The notes under the pieces: model-generated
Told to the model about the DNA's origin: nothing
Seen by the model: the letters and a program-made list of their open reading frames with translations, nothing else
Database searches by the model: none
Assembly (NCBI GenBank): GCA_051294375.1
Contig: CM119265.1
Coordinates: 8,440,772 to 8,504,771 of the forward strand
DNA from: Paraspadella gotoi
Taxonomy: Eukaryota > Chaetognatha
Length of the DNA stretch: 64,000 nucleotides
Direction of reading: 5' to 3'
Shown: piece after piece, positions 36,607-49,450 of the stretch
Position numbering within the stretch: the stretch's first letter is position 1
Layout of the letters: every line of letters begins with the position of its first letter
Translations under genes and position numbers: made by a program

Positions 36607-39045
36607 TCTCTCTTCTCTCTCGCTCTCTCTCTGTCTCTCTCTCTCTTCTCTCTCCCTCTCCTTGAAGTTTCGTGATTCGCCCCGTCCATTTCCTTCTCAC
36701 TTTCTCCCTTCTCTCTCCAAGGTTGAGTCTTTTTTGCCAAGAAAAAAAAAATATGTAGAGAAACGCGATTCGTGCCGAAAAGAGAGAGAGAAAAAAAAGA
36801 TGAAATGGTTCCGACGGCCATTCTCTCGATTTTCTCGCTGCGGATCTTAGACAGAAACAATTTCTTGACCTCTCGATCCAACCAGAAAGAAAACCAAACT
36901 TTCGTTTCCCAACAAATTATGAAAGGTTTCGAATCTTTTGTGGTTGTCGATCGTGATCGGCAATCAATTGCGGCAATTTTGACTTATTTTATTAACAATT
37001 AGTATGTTACAATGTACAATTGTACATATGTTTAAAAAATCATCGCTATTTTACAACTATTTACAGCCATGTACTAGTTGTACGCTTGCATGCTTTATGG
37101 ATTGGGCCCAATTGCTTCTTTTTGTCAAATAATCTTGAATAATATTGAAAGACCTTTTTTCAAAGATCCATCATCCAACCGACCAACGAGAACCTCGCAC
37201 CTGTCAGAGATTTCTTCAGAATACAAAGAAAAATATCGTGACGGAACAATTTAAAATAGAATTGGTGGTAGGATAAAAAATTCCGAAGCAAAGCCTTCAC
37301 GAGCAGAGAAAGAAGGGAGTGATGAGAGAGGGTGATGAGAGGAGGGGATAGGGAGAGGAGTGTGCGGAGTGAAAGAAAAGAGGTTGAGGCAAGAAATGTG
37401 TTGTTCACAAAAGAGAGAGTTTTTATTGGAATAGTCGCTCACATATGTAGATGGTTCGCAGGGGAAAAGTCTTTGTGCAGTTGTGAAGGTGGTGAACTGG
37501 AATAAGTGAATAAAGTGGTTCACTCGGGGTCATGACACTCACTTCATCAAGAAAAAAAAAAAAATCCTTTCTCGATTTCTGGCGATTTTTTGGCGATTTT
37601 GCCAGAATCGGTTTTTTCCCCCCGAGTTTATTACTGGATTGCGATGAATCGATTATTTCTTGTGGGCGAATTTCTAAGCGTTACATTATGATTATTTGTA
37701 ATTTTATTGCATAATGTCGGGGCTTCTTTCCGTTTGTTAAATAACAGTTGTTTCCGCTGGACGGCATCAGGGCTAGGTTTATTAAAACAATTTAATGATG
37801 AAACCGAAAGTGGCCATTTAATTTTTATATATTTAAAAAAAAAAAAAAAAAATTATATTCTTTCGGAATACTTCTTCAATTTCTTACCTTTTGTAGTCTT
37901 GTTCGTTCTCAACTTGCCTTGTCTTCACCTTGCCTTTGACTCACCTTTAGCCTTGACTTCACCTTGCCTTGTCCTATCCTGTCAGTGCTTCACCTTATTT
38001 TTTTCTTGTTTCTGTTTGTATGCTCCGTTTTGATCTCTTATGGTGGTTCTCCTCTGTTATTATCCTTCTTTACTACTTTTCTTTTCGTCTTTTCCCTTCA
38101 GTTTTTTCTTTCATTCCTTTTTGATTATTTCTTTCCTTGTACCTCCCTTCCTTTTTTTCTTTTCTTTCTTCCTTAACTTCATCATCTCATTTTCTTTTCC
38201 TTTTTTATCCGCTTAAAAAAAATTCCCCGAAAATCGACTCGGACCGCGCTTTTCCTTTTATTCTTTTCCTTTTTTTCCCCAAAATTTTCCTTTATTTCCT
38301 TCAGATTCTCAGGGCATTTCGGGTTTTTCGTCCAATATTCGCCTTCAAGACATGTTTTTTTCCTCCATGGGGAGGGAGTGTGGAGGGAGAAGAAACTCTT
38401 TTTACTTATATAAGCCTTGATTCAAGTCTTTTGCGTTTTCTTTCTTTGTATTCTTTCCCAGATTGAATCCCTCGGTGCAAGGGAAATTTTCTTCCACAAA
38501 ACGATAATCTATTTGGTTTTTCAGGATCTCCTGTTTTTTTTTCACAACCACTTTTGAGTTCAGATTGTCTAGACAATTTGTGTTTACAAAAGTTAATAAA
38601 AAAATCGTTTTGGCTAAACTTTTTCCTATTATTCCCGTCCGTCTCGCCCTGGGGGGTTTTCCTTTGTCGCAGACTTCGCCTTCGTTTTTGTCATCCTATT
38701 AGTACCAGACCAAGCTTTTATGTTGCTCACCTTTATGTTTCCCCGTTTCCTTTTGGCACCTTCCCGCTTGCTGCTACCCACATACGAGCTTTCAACGATT
38801 CCCTCGCGACTCCTAATTCATTCCCTGCCTCATTTGTTTTCGCCTCGTGCTTTTATTTTATTATTCTGGGTTTTCGCCGCGCCAGGACCGTTTTAGAAAC
38901 AAAAGGCAATTTTCGTTCAAATACTTCAATGTGTATTTTCAATCGTAAGTCCGGGCAAACAAACTAAACTATGTGTCAATCCGCAATTTTCAATCAGAAA
39001 CATTTCGTTTCAAAAACTGTTTTTTTGTTTGTTTAAATCTCTCTC
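35255..39045 (+). repeat. Large tandem duplication, copy A (~3.8 kb)
   Basis: Begins at TAATAAAGTCATAGTTGG and is followed directly by copy B, which begins TAATAAAGTCATAAGATTGG. Order and content match along the whole length: GTC triplet array, CT array, ~190-nt polypyrimidine coding-like frames, and the ending CAATCAGAAACATTTCG. Differences are mostly single-base insertions or deletions, often in homopolymers. Contains no gene I can support. Confidence 0.9.
36427..36451 (+). promoter_or_regulatory. E-box/CRE-like site cluster in duplication copy A
   Basis: Two CACGTG palindromes (36427-36432, 36438-36443) followed by ACGTGA. The same cluster is present in copy B (40173-40190), where TGACGTCA also occurs at 40216-40223. 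Could be a promoter of an unrecognised gene; no transcript start is evident. Confidence 0.3.
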
Positions 39046-40307
39046 TAATAAAGTCATAAGATTGGAAATTGTAAACATCTACTACGGATTTAAATACAAT
39101 TTTTTTAAGTAAAATGACTAAATTTACGACATTCCAGGGCATTCCACATTCGCCCCCTTCTCTTCCTCCCTTTCAATAAATCCGTTTTTTCTCACATTCG
39201 ATTCATTTCACATTTCTTGGTTCACGCGACGTTGACTTTCCCTTCCGCGCCATAGAGTTCTTTCCGATCGAAGCGGTCTGTTGGTCTCTCCCTTTTGTCC
39301 ATCGATGTCTGTCCGATATCAGTGTGATCCATAGACATTATTTAAACCAATGGTACCTCACATAATTAAAATGTACTGTCATCAACTGTGTTGTACTGAA
39401 CTGTACTTAACTCATGTTCTGAACTGTACTGAAAAATGTACGTAATACCGTTTCCGGGCGTAAATATTATGTAGCAACTCCTATTTCTCAACATCTCAGT
39501 CTAGATCTTAAATTTCATCACTTCCTTTTCACTTTAACCATTAAAAAATTCGCGCACATGTGAATATTTCTCTCTCTCTCTCGCTCTTCACTCTTCACTT
39601 TTAAAATTCACTCGAATGCGGAATAAAGAAGCGGGAGAGAATCGCATATTCAAATCATTCTGTGAATCCTCTCGGCGACATCGTCGTATTCTGCGCCGTC
39701 GTCGTTCTTCGTCGTCGTCGTCGTCATTGTTGTTCGTCGTCGTCGTCGTCGTTGTTCATCGTTGTTCTTCGTCGTCGTCGTCGTCGTCGCCGCCGTGTTC
39801 TTGGGGATCAAAGGATCAACAGCGACGAGAGAACGCTCTTTAAAAAGAACTCTCATCCTGCGCGCGAGTGGGTGTGCGACTGTGTGCGACTGTGTGCGAC
39901 CGTATGTGTGTGCCCGATAAGAAGATGAGGAGCCTTTCAGTTTCAAGATTAGAGTTGGCGAAGAGACAAACTGTTGTCGATGTAGGATCTGTGTCCTGAC
40001 TTCTTTCGAGTTACGGCTCACATCGCGTAATATATAAGGACGACGAAGGAAGGCGGGATTTAAAATCGACGTGGATGCGACTGTAAACAACATAATTATC
40101 TCGACGCTCCATTCAAAGAGACGCCGGTTGTCACGGTGACGCTCCTCGTCTGTCCCCGACGTTATTCTTGGTCACGTGACGGCACGTGACGTGATCGAGA
40201 TTTAAAAAAAGGTGATGACGTCATTCGCGTTGTATTTTTAAATCGTCATTGGACGCTTCGTTGGCTCCACGGCGCGGAAATCGACTGGCGTTGTGAAGCG
40301 ATGTCAT

Positions 40308-40384
<77 letters not shown>

Positions 40385-42730
40385 TTCTCTCTCCCTCTCC
40401 TTGAAGTTTCGTGATTCGCCCCGTCCATTTCCTCTCACTTTCTCCCTTCTCTCTCCAAGTTGAGTCTTTTTTTGCCAAAGAAAAAAAAATTGTAGAGAAA
40501 CGCGATTCGCTGCCGAAAAGAGAGAGAGAAAAAAAAGATGGAAATGGTTCGAACGCCATTCTCTCGATTTCTCGCTGGGATCGAGACAGAAACAATTCTG
40601 ACCTCCTCGATCCAACCAGAAAGAAAACCAAACTTTCGTTTCCCAACAAATATGAAAGGTTCGAATCTTTGTGGTTGTCGATCGTGATCGGCAATCATTG
40701 CGGCATTTGACTTATTTTATTAAAATTAGTATGTTACAATGTACAATTGTACATATGTTTAAAAAATCATCCGTATTTTACAACTATTTACAGCCATGTA
40801 CTATTGTAGCTTGCATGCTTATGGTTGGGCCAATGTCTCTTTTTGTCAAATAATCTTGAATAATATTGAAAGACCTTTTTTTTCAAAAGATCCAATCATC
40901 CAACCGACAACGAGAACCTCGCACCTGTCAGAGATTTCTTCAGAATAAAAAAAAATTCGACGGAACAATTTAAAAATAGAATTGGTGGTAGGATAAAGAA
41001 TTCCGAAGCCAAAGCCTCACTGAGAGAGAAAGAGGGAGTGAGAGAGAGGGGTGAGAGAGGAGGGGATAGGGAGAGGAGTGTGGGGTGAAAGAAAAAGAGG
41101 TTGAGGCAGAGAATGTTTGTTCACAAAAGAGAGAGTTTTATTGGAATAGTCGCTCACATATGTAGAGGTCGAGGGGTAAAAGTCTTGTGCAGTTGTGAGG
41201 TGGTGAAACTGGAAAGTGAAGGAAAGTGGTTCACTCGGGGTCATGACACTCACTTCATCAAGAAAAAGAAAAAAAAATCCTTTCTCGATTTTCTGGGATT
41301 TTTGGCAGATTTTGCCAGAATCGGTTTTTTCCCCCCGATTTATTACTGGATCGATGAATCGGATATTTCTTGCTGGGCGAATTTTCTAAGCGTTACATTA
41401 TGATTATTGTAATTTTATTGCATAATAGTCGGGGCTTCTTCGTTGATAATAACAGTTGTTCCGCTGGACGCATCAGGGCTAGGTTTATAAAAACAATTTT
41501 GAAACCGAAAGTGGCCATTTAATTTTTTATATTAAAAAAAAAAAAAAAAAAATTATATTTCTTTCGGAATACTTCTTCAATTTCTTACCTTTTTGTAGTC
41601 TTGTCGTCTCAACTTGCCTTGTCTCACCTTGCCTTGACTCACCTTGCCTTGACTCACCTTGCCTTGTCTAATCCTGTTCAGTGTTCACCCTTTATTTTTT
41701 CTTGTTTTCTGTTCTGTATTGTTCCGTTTTGATCTCTTATGTGTTCTCCTCTGTTATTATCCCTTCTTTACTACTTTTCTTTTCGTCTTTTCCCTTCAGT
41801 TTTTTCTTTCAATTCCTTTTTGATTTATTTCTTTCCTTGTACCTCCCTTTCCTTTTTTTTCTTTTCCTTTCTTCCTTACTTCATCATTCTCATTTTCTTT
41901 CCTTTTTTATCCGCTAAAAAAAAAATCCCCGAAAATCGACTCGACCGCGCTTTTCCTTTTATTCTTTTCCTTTTTTCCCCCAAATTTTCCTTTATTTCCT
42001 CAGATTCTCAGCATTTCGGGTTTTCGTCCAATATTCGCCTTCAAGAACAATGTTTTTTTCCTCCATGGGGAGGGAGTGTGGAGGGAGAAGAAACTCTTTT
42101 ACTTATATAAGCCTTGTATTCAAGATCTTTTTGCGTTTCTTTTCTTTGTATTCTTTCCAGATTGAATTACCCTCGGTGGCAAGGAAATTTTCTCCACAAA
42201 ACGATAATCTATGGTTTTTTCAGGATCTCCTGTTTTTTTTTTCACAACACTTGAGTTCAGATTGTCTAGACAATTTGTGTTACAAAAGTTAAATAAAAAA
42301 ATCGTTTTTGGCTAAACTTTTTCCTATTCATTCCCGTCCGTCTCGCCCTGGGGGGGTTTTCCCTTTGTCGCAGACTTCGCCTTCGTTTTTGTCATCCTAT
42401 TTAGTACCAGACCAAGCTTTATGTTGCTCACCTTTCATGTTTCCCCAGTTTCCTTTTGGCACCTTCCCGCTGCTGCTACCCACATACGAGCCTTTCAACG
42501 ATTCCCTCGCGACTCCTAATTCATTCCCTGCTCATTTGTTTCGCCTCGTGCTTTTATTTATTATTCCTGGTTTCGCCGCCAGGACCGTTTAGAAACAAAA
42601 GGCAATTTTCGTTCAAATAACTTCAATGTGTATTTCAATCGTAAGTCGGCAAACAATAACTATGTGTTCAATCGCAATTTCAAATCAGAAAACATTCGTT
42701 TCAAAACTGTTTTTTTTTGTTTGTTTTTTT
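39046..42730 (+). repeat. Large tandem duplication, copy B (~3.7 kb)
   Basis: Second copy, about 100 bp shorter overall because it has lost many single bases relative to copy A (for example CTACCGGATTTAAAATTAC becomes CTACGGATTTAAATAC). This pattern points to an unmerged allele or noisy contig end rather than an old duplication. Confidence 0.9.
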
Positions 42731-43153
42731 GTTTTGTTTTTGTGTGAGTTGTGAACTCGCGCGTTTCTTTTTTTTGGTCGGCGTGTTGTGGTTCACGAAA
42801 ACGAATAAATAAATGAACGCGGGTTTTAAACATTAATAACTGGCAAAAAAGTAAACTTTTCTCCTTCGTTCCTTCATTTAACGAAACACGTTGCATGTCG
42901 TCGTCGTCGTTGTTGTCGTTGTGGTTGTCGTTGCTGTTGTGGTAGGGTCGAGTTCGTCTTAGTGATTTAGTTTTGATTACAGATAATCATTGTTTAATCA
43001 TAGATAAGATTAATCACGATTCTTAAAGATCAACAGAAAACTTTTCGGTTTTAAGAAAGTTTTACAAAATCGTTGCTCTTTTTCGTGTCTCTCTCTCTCT
43101 CTCTCCTCTCTTCTCTCTCTCTCTCGTCATCTCTCTCGTCTCTCTCTGTGCTC

Positions 43154-43248
<95 letters not shown>

Positions 43249-43263
43249 TCAAGACTCGAGAAT

Positions 43264-44325
43264 TTATTCTTTGCTCTCTTCCAACCAAATCTCCTCGATT
43301 TCCTTTAAGGGTTCGTAATCAAGGACGAGCCTTTCGTCGTCGTCGTCGCCGTCGTCGTCGTCGACTTCTTCGTCCACCAAAGTCGCGGCCATTTGCGTCT
43401 CTGCGGAAGACGAGGGAACCTGAGGTGACGTCGAGGCTGGACGCTGAGATCGAGAAGAGGAAGAGGAAGAGGAGGAAGAGACGGAGGGGTTTGGTTCGGA
43501 GGCGCTGGATGAAGGAGAGGCTTCGGACGGAAGTTGAAGGCGGGTTTGGAGAGGATCGTCGGCAGATGCGTCGTCGTCGTCATCGACAACATTGATCTGT
43601 CTATCGTCGAAATTGTCGTCGTCGTCGTCAAAGTCAATCGGAGATCGACGAAGAAAATCGTCGCTGTCGTCGCCCTGGTCGTCGTCGTCGTCGTCATCGC
43701 GTCGGATGCCGAGATCGGTGCTGAGGACGAGTCCGTCCAACGCCGGAGCGAATTCCTCCGGCGAAGATTTGGCTTCTCGGTCGTCGTCGTCGTCGTCGTC
43801 GTCGTTTTCGACGATCTTCTCCAACTCGGACGGCGTCGACGACGATTCTCCCGCCATCTTCTGTTTGTTTACATCCGTCGACGACGAGGGATTTTCGTTT
43901 CTGAAAACATTGATGACGGGTAAAGTGATGGACGTTACCGGTTCGTCGTCGTCGTCGTCGTCTTCGTCGTCGTCGCCAGCGTCATTCGACGATCGCGTTT
44001 GTTTCCCGTCCTCGCGTTCGCCGGCGTTGTCGCCACGGCCGCTTCTGTTGTTGTTTCTGTCCGACGAAGGGGCCTCGCTCTTGCTCGTTCCTTCGCCGCT
44101 TCCGCTACCGCTTCCGCCGCCGCGGCTCCAACCGCTTCCGCCGCGACCGACGTCGCTTCCGCTTCTCCCGAATCCGCTTTCGCTGGCGAGGCGTCGTCCC
44201 TCGACGCTGGAAATGGCAGCGCCGCGAAGAGGAATCACTAAACACGTGACGTCGTCTTCGGAGGCGTGGCGTCCATCGGGGAGACGCCACGAGCGGTTTC
44301 CGGTTGGGGAGGCGAGGCCGCGGAC
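43264..44325 (-). CDS. PPM1H: PPM1H-like exon 9: end of catalytic domain plus ~320-residue acidic tail
   Basis: Acceptor CAACAG, phase 0. The first ~33 residues finish the PP2C fold: VRGLASPTGNRSWRLPDG then RHASEDDVTCLVIPL, whose second Asp is the last metal ligand. Where vertebrate relatives stop within a few residues, this frame continues for about 320 codons. It has a Gly/Ser/Arg segment (SGSGSGEG), several poly-Asp runs encoded by GAC arrays, a poly-Ser run, and non-repetitive pieces such as TSITLPVINVFRNENP and YEPLKEIEEIWLEESKE at the very end. The TAA stop overlaps an AATAAA hexamer. The tail is probably disordered; no function is known to me. Confidence 0.85.
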   Translation of the reverse strand, partial: VRGLASPTGNRSWRLPDGRHASEDDVTCLVIPLRGAAISSVEGRRLASESGFGRSGSDVGRGGSGWSRGGGSGSGSGEGTSKSEAPSSDRNNNRSGRGDNAGEREDGKQTRSSNDAGDDDEDDDDDDEPVTSITLPVINVFRNENPSSSTDVNKQKMAGESSSTPSELEKIVENDDDDDDDDREAKSSPEEFAPALDGLVLSTDLGIRRDDDDDDDQGDDSDDFLRRSPIDFDDDDDNFDDRQINVVDDDDDASADDPLQTRLQLPSEASPSSSASEPNPSVSSSSSSSSSRSQRPASTSPQVPSSSAETQMAATLVDEEVDDDDGDDDDERLVLDYEPLKEIEEIWLEESKE

Positions 44326-44436
44326 CTGTTGAAGGGTTTTAAGGAACAGTAAAAGAATTAGAGTGCAAACTCAAAGTTTTAATACAAATAAAATCAAAAG
44401 TAGAAGAATGGAACGTGCTACATATTAAGAGTAATT

Positions 44437-44480
<44 letters not shown>

Positions 44481-47400
44481 AATGAATATAATGATGATGA
44501 TGAAGATAATGATGATGAAAAACGTGTGAATGAACTGGGAGAAAAGACGTCACGGATTATTCAATTTGAGCGGTGAATGCTTTTCCGGAATTATCTAAAG
44601 TTTGTGGACAAACTGTGACCCTTACCCGACCCTCCCCCGATCCCTCCTCGCCCCAACCACCTGCATGACCAAATCCTGCGCGGCCAAAGTGTAGCGCTGC
44701 CGCGCCGGCGCCGCGTTAGCGCCGCTCAGAAAGGAGGCGGAGACGCTGGCGGCGACAGCGTCGTTGGACATGACGTCCCAGAGTCCGTCGGTCGCCATGA
44801 CGACGACGTCGTCGATGGAGGGCGCTCCGGTGACGAGGTCGACGAGATCGTGGACGAGGATTTCCGGCGTCGGGAGAAGAAAGGGTTTGAGGCGGATCTC
44901 CGTGTCAAAGACCTGACCGGAAGAGGGCGGGCGAGATGAAGGAGGCGCTGGGCGGGGCGAGGGAGTCGGGAGGGTTGAGGGAAGAGGCCGACGAAATGGG
45001 GCTGGAGGGTGGTCGCGGTAGTAGGGGGCGTGGCGGCGAACGGCGTCGTCATACTTGGTGACGAGACCGGAAGGAGAGACGTTGATCTTTTGTTGATTCG
45101 ATTCATTTTGAAGAGAAGGAAAAAGAAAAGAAAAGGAAAAAAAGAAAAGGAAAAAAAAACAAAACAAGGAAAGAGCGATTCGATTAGTTTAATTAAGTGA
45201 AATCACGAGGAAAGAGAAAGTCATTAATGACGCTAAAATCACCTTGGAAAATGAATCACCAATAGAAGCTAAATCACCGATGAAAGTGAATCACCAAAAA
45301 AATGAAAAAAGTATGGCGTGAATATATCTTAAAAAATAAACACGGACTTAATCTATAGAGTTTCCCCAGCCTCAAAAAACCCCATACAAAGTTTCACTCG
45401 GTCCGTTTTCCATTATTTCGTAAACTTAAATTCATTTTAAAAAGCCTGTTAAGCAAAAAATGTTAGTTAGCTAATAAACCCAATCGAGCGATCAAAGTAA
45501 ACATAGTATTGATGCAAAAAATATAGCGGCAAAATGATTAATAATTTTTTTAAAGAAAGAGGTTTTAATATGCTATAACATAAGATTTTACCAATATTAG
45601 TAAAAATACCAGTAGCTTCTTCTTCCTTATTTTGTTTTATTAAAATTAAAAAATATCTTGTTATTATGAGGGCGTGCCTTAACCGGAAGTAAGTTTTTTT
45701 CAGCCTATATGTGTTTTTATAGTTCCAATTTTAATGGGAAATTAATTTTAAATGTAACAAAAAGTTAGATTTTATTATATTTATTTTTATCTTTGTTTTT
45801 TCAAGCAATGGGCAGATTGAGTTTTGGGCAAGCTTAGTCATTATCCTCAATCAATCAAAATTATAGGTAATATTTTTTCTACCTCCAGTAAAAAAAAATT
45901 ACGTTGTATAGGAAATTTATAGAAAATGCCACAACATTTTTTTTTCTAACCTTTTTGCTAGATTATAAAGAGCAAATTAAACTGAAATACTAATATTAAT
46001 TCTCCAAGTGATTTTAAAAAATTAGTTGTTCTCTGATCAAAAGACGAACTTAAATCTCCTCATTTCTAATTTTTTTTTCTTAAAAAATGAATAATAGAAA
46101 ATAATTGAAAATAAATAATAATAATACTCTAATTCTACAATGGTAATAATAATAATTAAAAAAATTGTGACCAATAATAATTTAAAAATAATGGGAATAA
46201 GTTAAATTGAACATATTACTTGAAAAGCTTGCTTTATTAGCAGTAGAGCTAGAGAGAGATAGAAGGTTTTTAACAAAGAACAAGAATGGAGAGTGGATTG
46301 GGGATTAAGATAAGAGAAGGAGACAGAATTAAGGGAAGCAAAAAATAAGGTCAACCCTTTTACTGAAGGCAACTAATAGTTCGTCTCTCCACGAACCGGG
46401 CAATCCTCATAAAGGATACTTTTGATAGAGGATAAGGAGTCCGTCAGCTTCCTGTGCAAGAATTATGCAATAACGGTATGACTGCTCACCTTACTGTCAG
46501 GATAAGAGGGCTCTCGGACAAGGAAAACCATGCAGCGGGCCAATGGACATTAGTAGTAATAGTATTAAAGCATTACCCAAAGGATTTATCCCTGATCCAA
46601 AACAGCATCAACTCGGATATCATCTGTCTTGGCAAGTTGCTCCAAACTTTGAATGGATTTTAGGGGACCGTTCATATTTTTAACCAAGATTTGTTTTATT
46701 TGCGCTTTGTTTTACAAACAAATCAAATGCTTTATACTCCCTTGTTGGCTATTTTAAACAGTAATACAAACATTTTTTTTGAATCCTCCTTTTGTCGGTC
46801 ATTTTTAAAATCAATCAGAAAGTGAGGGCCAACTCAAACTATTCACAATTTGATAATTTCATTTTTCACCATTTTGGCTTTTTTCAAAACTTTACGTTAT
46901 TTTCTTAGTTCTTTTGTTTGACAACCATTTATCTCTTCTTTCTCTCTCTCTCTCTCTCTTGCCAAACCACAGAGTTTGAAACGATGTCTATTGAGGATTT
47001 TTTACCGTAACGCCTCGTGAACGAGCTAGTATTTTCTGCTTTGCTATTTCTTTTATAGAAATTTGAAGAATATCAATTAGTAATTATTTATGTGTTAGTA
47101 AGATATAAAATGGGCGTGAGGCGCAGTGAATCATGTGTAGCAAGGTCTATTTCTCAACATAAAAAAAGAGAAACTTATTAAAAAATAGTCAACTTTAAAC
47201 TTTAATTCATAAAATTGCAATATCAACATTTTAAATTTTTTACTTAACTGTCATTTGAATCATGGTAATTGTGATCCTTCACAGCTTAGGTAAGTACGTC
47301 TCTTTTTATAAAACTTTGGGTAAGAAACAGTTGAAAAAGGGACTGACCCAATCCGCGATCTACATTAAAATACTAATCAGATTACTTCCTAAGCGGCAAA

Positions 47401-49370
47401 ATACAGAATGTAATAGATAAACACAACCAAGAGTCTATTCTTTTTTTATTTTTTTATAAACATGTCCATGGTTTTTAAACAAAAAACATTGTTTTGTAAA
47501 CAATAAAAACTTTGTTTTCTCTAAAAACATAATTCTATATGTTATATCTTACACTTTAATATTATATTATATATATTAATATTATATTATATGTATTATA
47601 TATAATTGTATATATATATATACTCTACTGTATCTCCCTACTCTCTGTATTGTAGGCATAAGCTCTTCAAATGTTAAGTTTAGTTTCTTAATTGCCTTGG
47701 TCTAAACTATACCTTTTCTAAGAAAAGGTTATTTTTTAATACTACTTTCCCGGTTATTTTTCCTTTACCTCCGGTTATTTTTTACCTTACTTCCGGTTTA
47801 ATACAGATGCCCGGTTTTAAAAAAATATACTTTTTAAATAATTAATTTAGTTTTAAAATCATTGTAGCAAATTATTTAATTAAAAAATTTAACAATAAGG
47901 AAAAATTATGGATTTTTTTTAAAAAAAAAATTGTAAAACACGAGAGATTGCGCTAATTTTGACTTTGACGCTTCATTGGCGATTGAATAACGCAGGTCAC
48001 ATATTTTGTTTCAGATTTGAGGTTAAAACTTATTTTAATATTGATGAAATAACGGGAAACCGAACCGAGTGAGAACATTTGGGAGACAATTTTTTGATAC
48101 TGGGAGCGTCTACCTAATCTAACGGAAAATTTCTAAAACTAAATATTAAAAAAAACAAAACTAAAATCATAATTTTTGCAAAAAAAGATTAACTTAAAAA
48201 TAGTATAATCGTCATTTGAGAGAAACCTGAGTGTCGAAGTCTCCAAAGCCTTGGCGTGCACTCGATGGCTGTGCGCATGACTTCGCTTTTCTCTTCCCGA
48301 CGGCCTCGCGGATGTACGGTACGGCTTCAGCGTCGGACTCTATCCGCCCTGTCTTGATCGACCAACCCTGGAGGTTGGAAGTGAACGGCGACAGTATTGG
48401 TATTGCTTACATTGCTAAGTATCGTATTGAAAGCTATTTTAAAAATTCACATCGCTAGTCTTTCACTTTGCGTCTGGAGGTTACTGAGTATTGAAAAAAT
48501 TTGGTCACCAAAATAAAATGAAATTAATAGTTTGGAAATGCACCCATGACTCAGAGAAACGAAGATGAAGGAATCTATGAGAGGAAATTGACATCGATTT
48601 ACGGTAGACGCATATTTAAAATGACCTACTCTTTCCCAACTGCATGTTATGATCCTGTAGTAGATCTGGGCTCTCCCAAGTCCTTCGACGTCTCCGCTTG
48701 AGATACTGCAGCGGAGAGAACTCGTCCCCAGTCAGCGCCGGTGCGACGACGCCAGCTCCTGGATGCGTGACGCTTCCGTTTCTTGGAGTAAAATCTGTGG
48801 TTGACAGCGCACCTGACGATAATGTCGAGAGCAAGGGTTGACATGACTTTCAACGTGATCTATGTCGGGAGTCATTTGGCCCCCTGTCTGTCCCTCGGCT
48901 TTAACATTAGCGTGAAGAGTATTTAACTAGTCTACGTTCTTTAAAAAAGTTTAAAATTAAAATTCTAATCGTACAAAAAGGTTTTTTAAATTTTTGACCG
49001 ACCACCTACATCCACCCTCTATCTTACCTTCCCATCCCTTATAAGAATGGCGCGAGAGTCGCCCGCGTTGGCGACGTAGATTTTGTTCCTGAAGACGAGC
49101 GCCACGACGCACGTGCATCCGCCGGAGACGCGAAAGGCGCTGCGTTCGACAGCGATTTGAGTGTCCATCAGTTGGAAGGCGTTCTCGATCGCGCCTTGAG
49201 TTTTAAAGGATAAAAAAATTAAACATACCGTCAATCTAATGATAATTAGAGTCAAATAGTTTAGATTTGCGTCAAATCTTTTAACCACGAAGTATTCAAT
49301 CATTCAGTAGTAGACTCTTCAGTCATATGTATGTACCAAATTAAAAATATCCCACTATGTATATCTAATG

Positions 49371-49450
<80 letters not shown>

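Noticed and set aside
43534-44332. Plus-strand frames up to 246 codons opposite the phosphatase tail
   Set aside because: They are the antisense of the real exon 9; Val and Ser runs arise from the GTC arrays.
44622-44660. Extension of exon 8 to the donor-like GG|GTAAGG at 44625
   Set aside because: Phase 2 there would shift exon 9 out of the SEDDVTCLVIPL frame; CAG|GTGGTT at 44661 keeps it.
46454-46663. 69-codon frame in phosphatase intron 7
   Set aside because: No recognisable domain, no splice signals, chance length for this composition.
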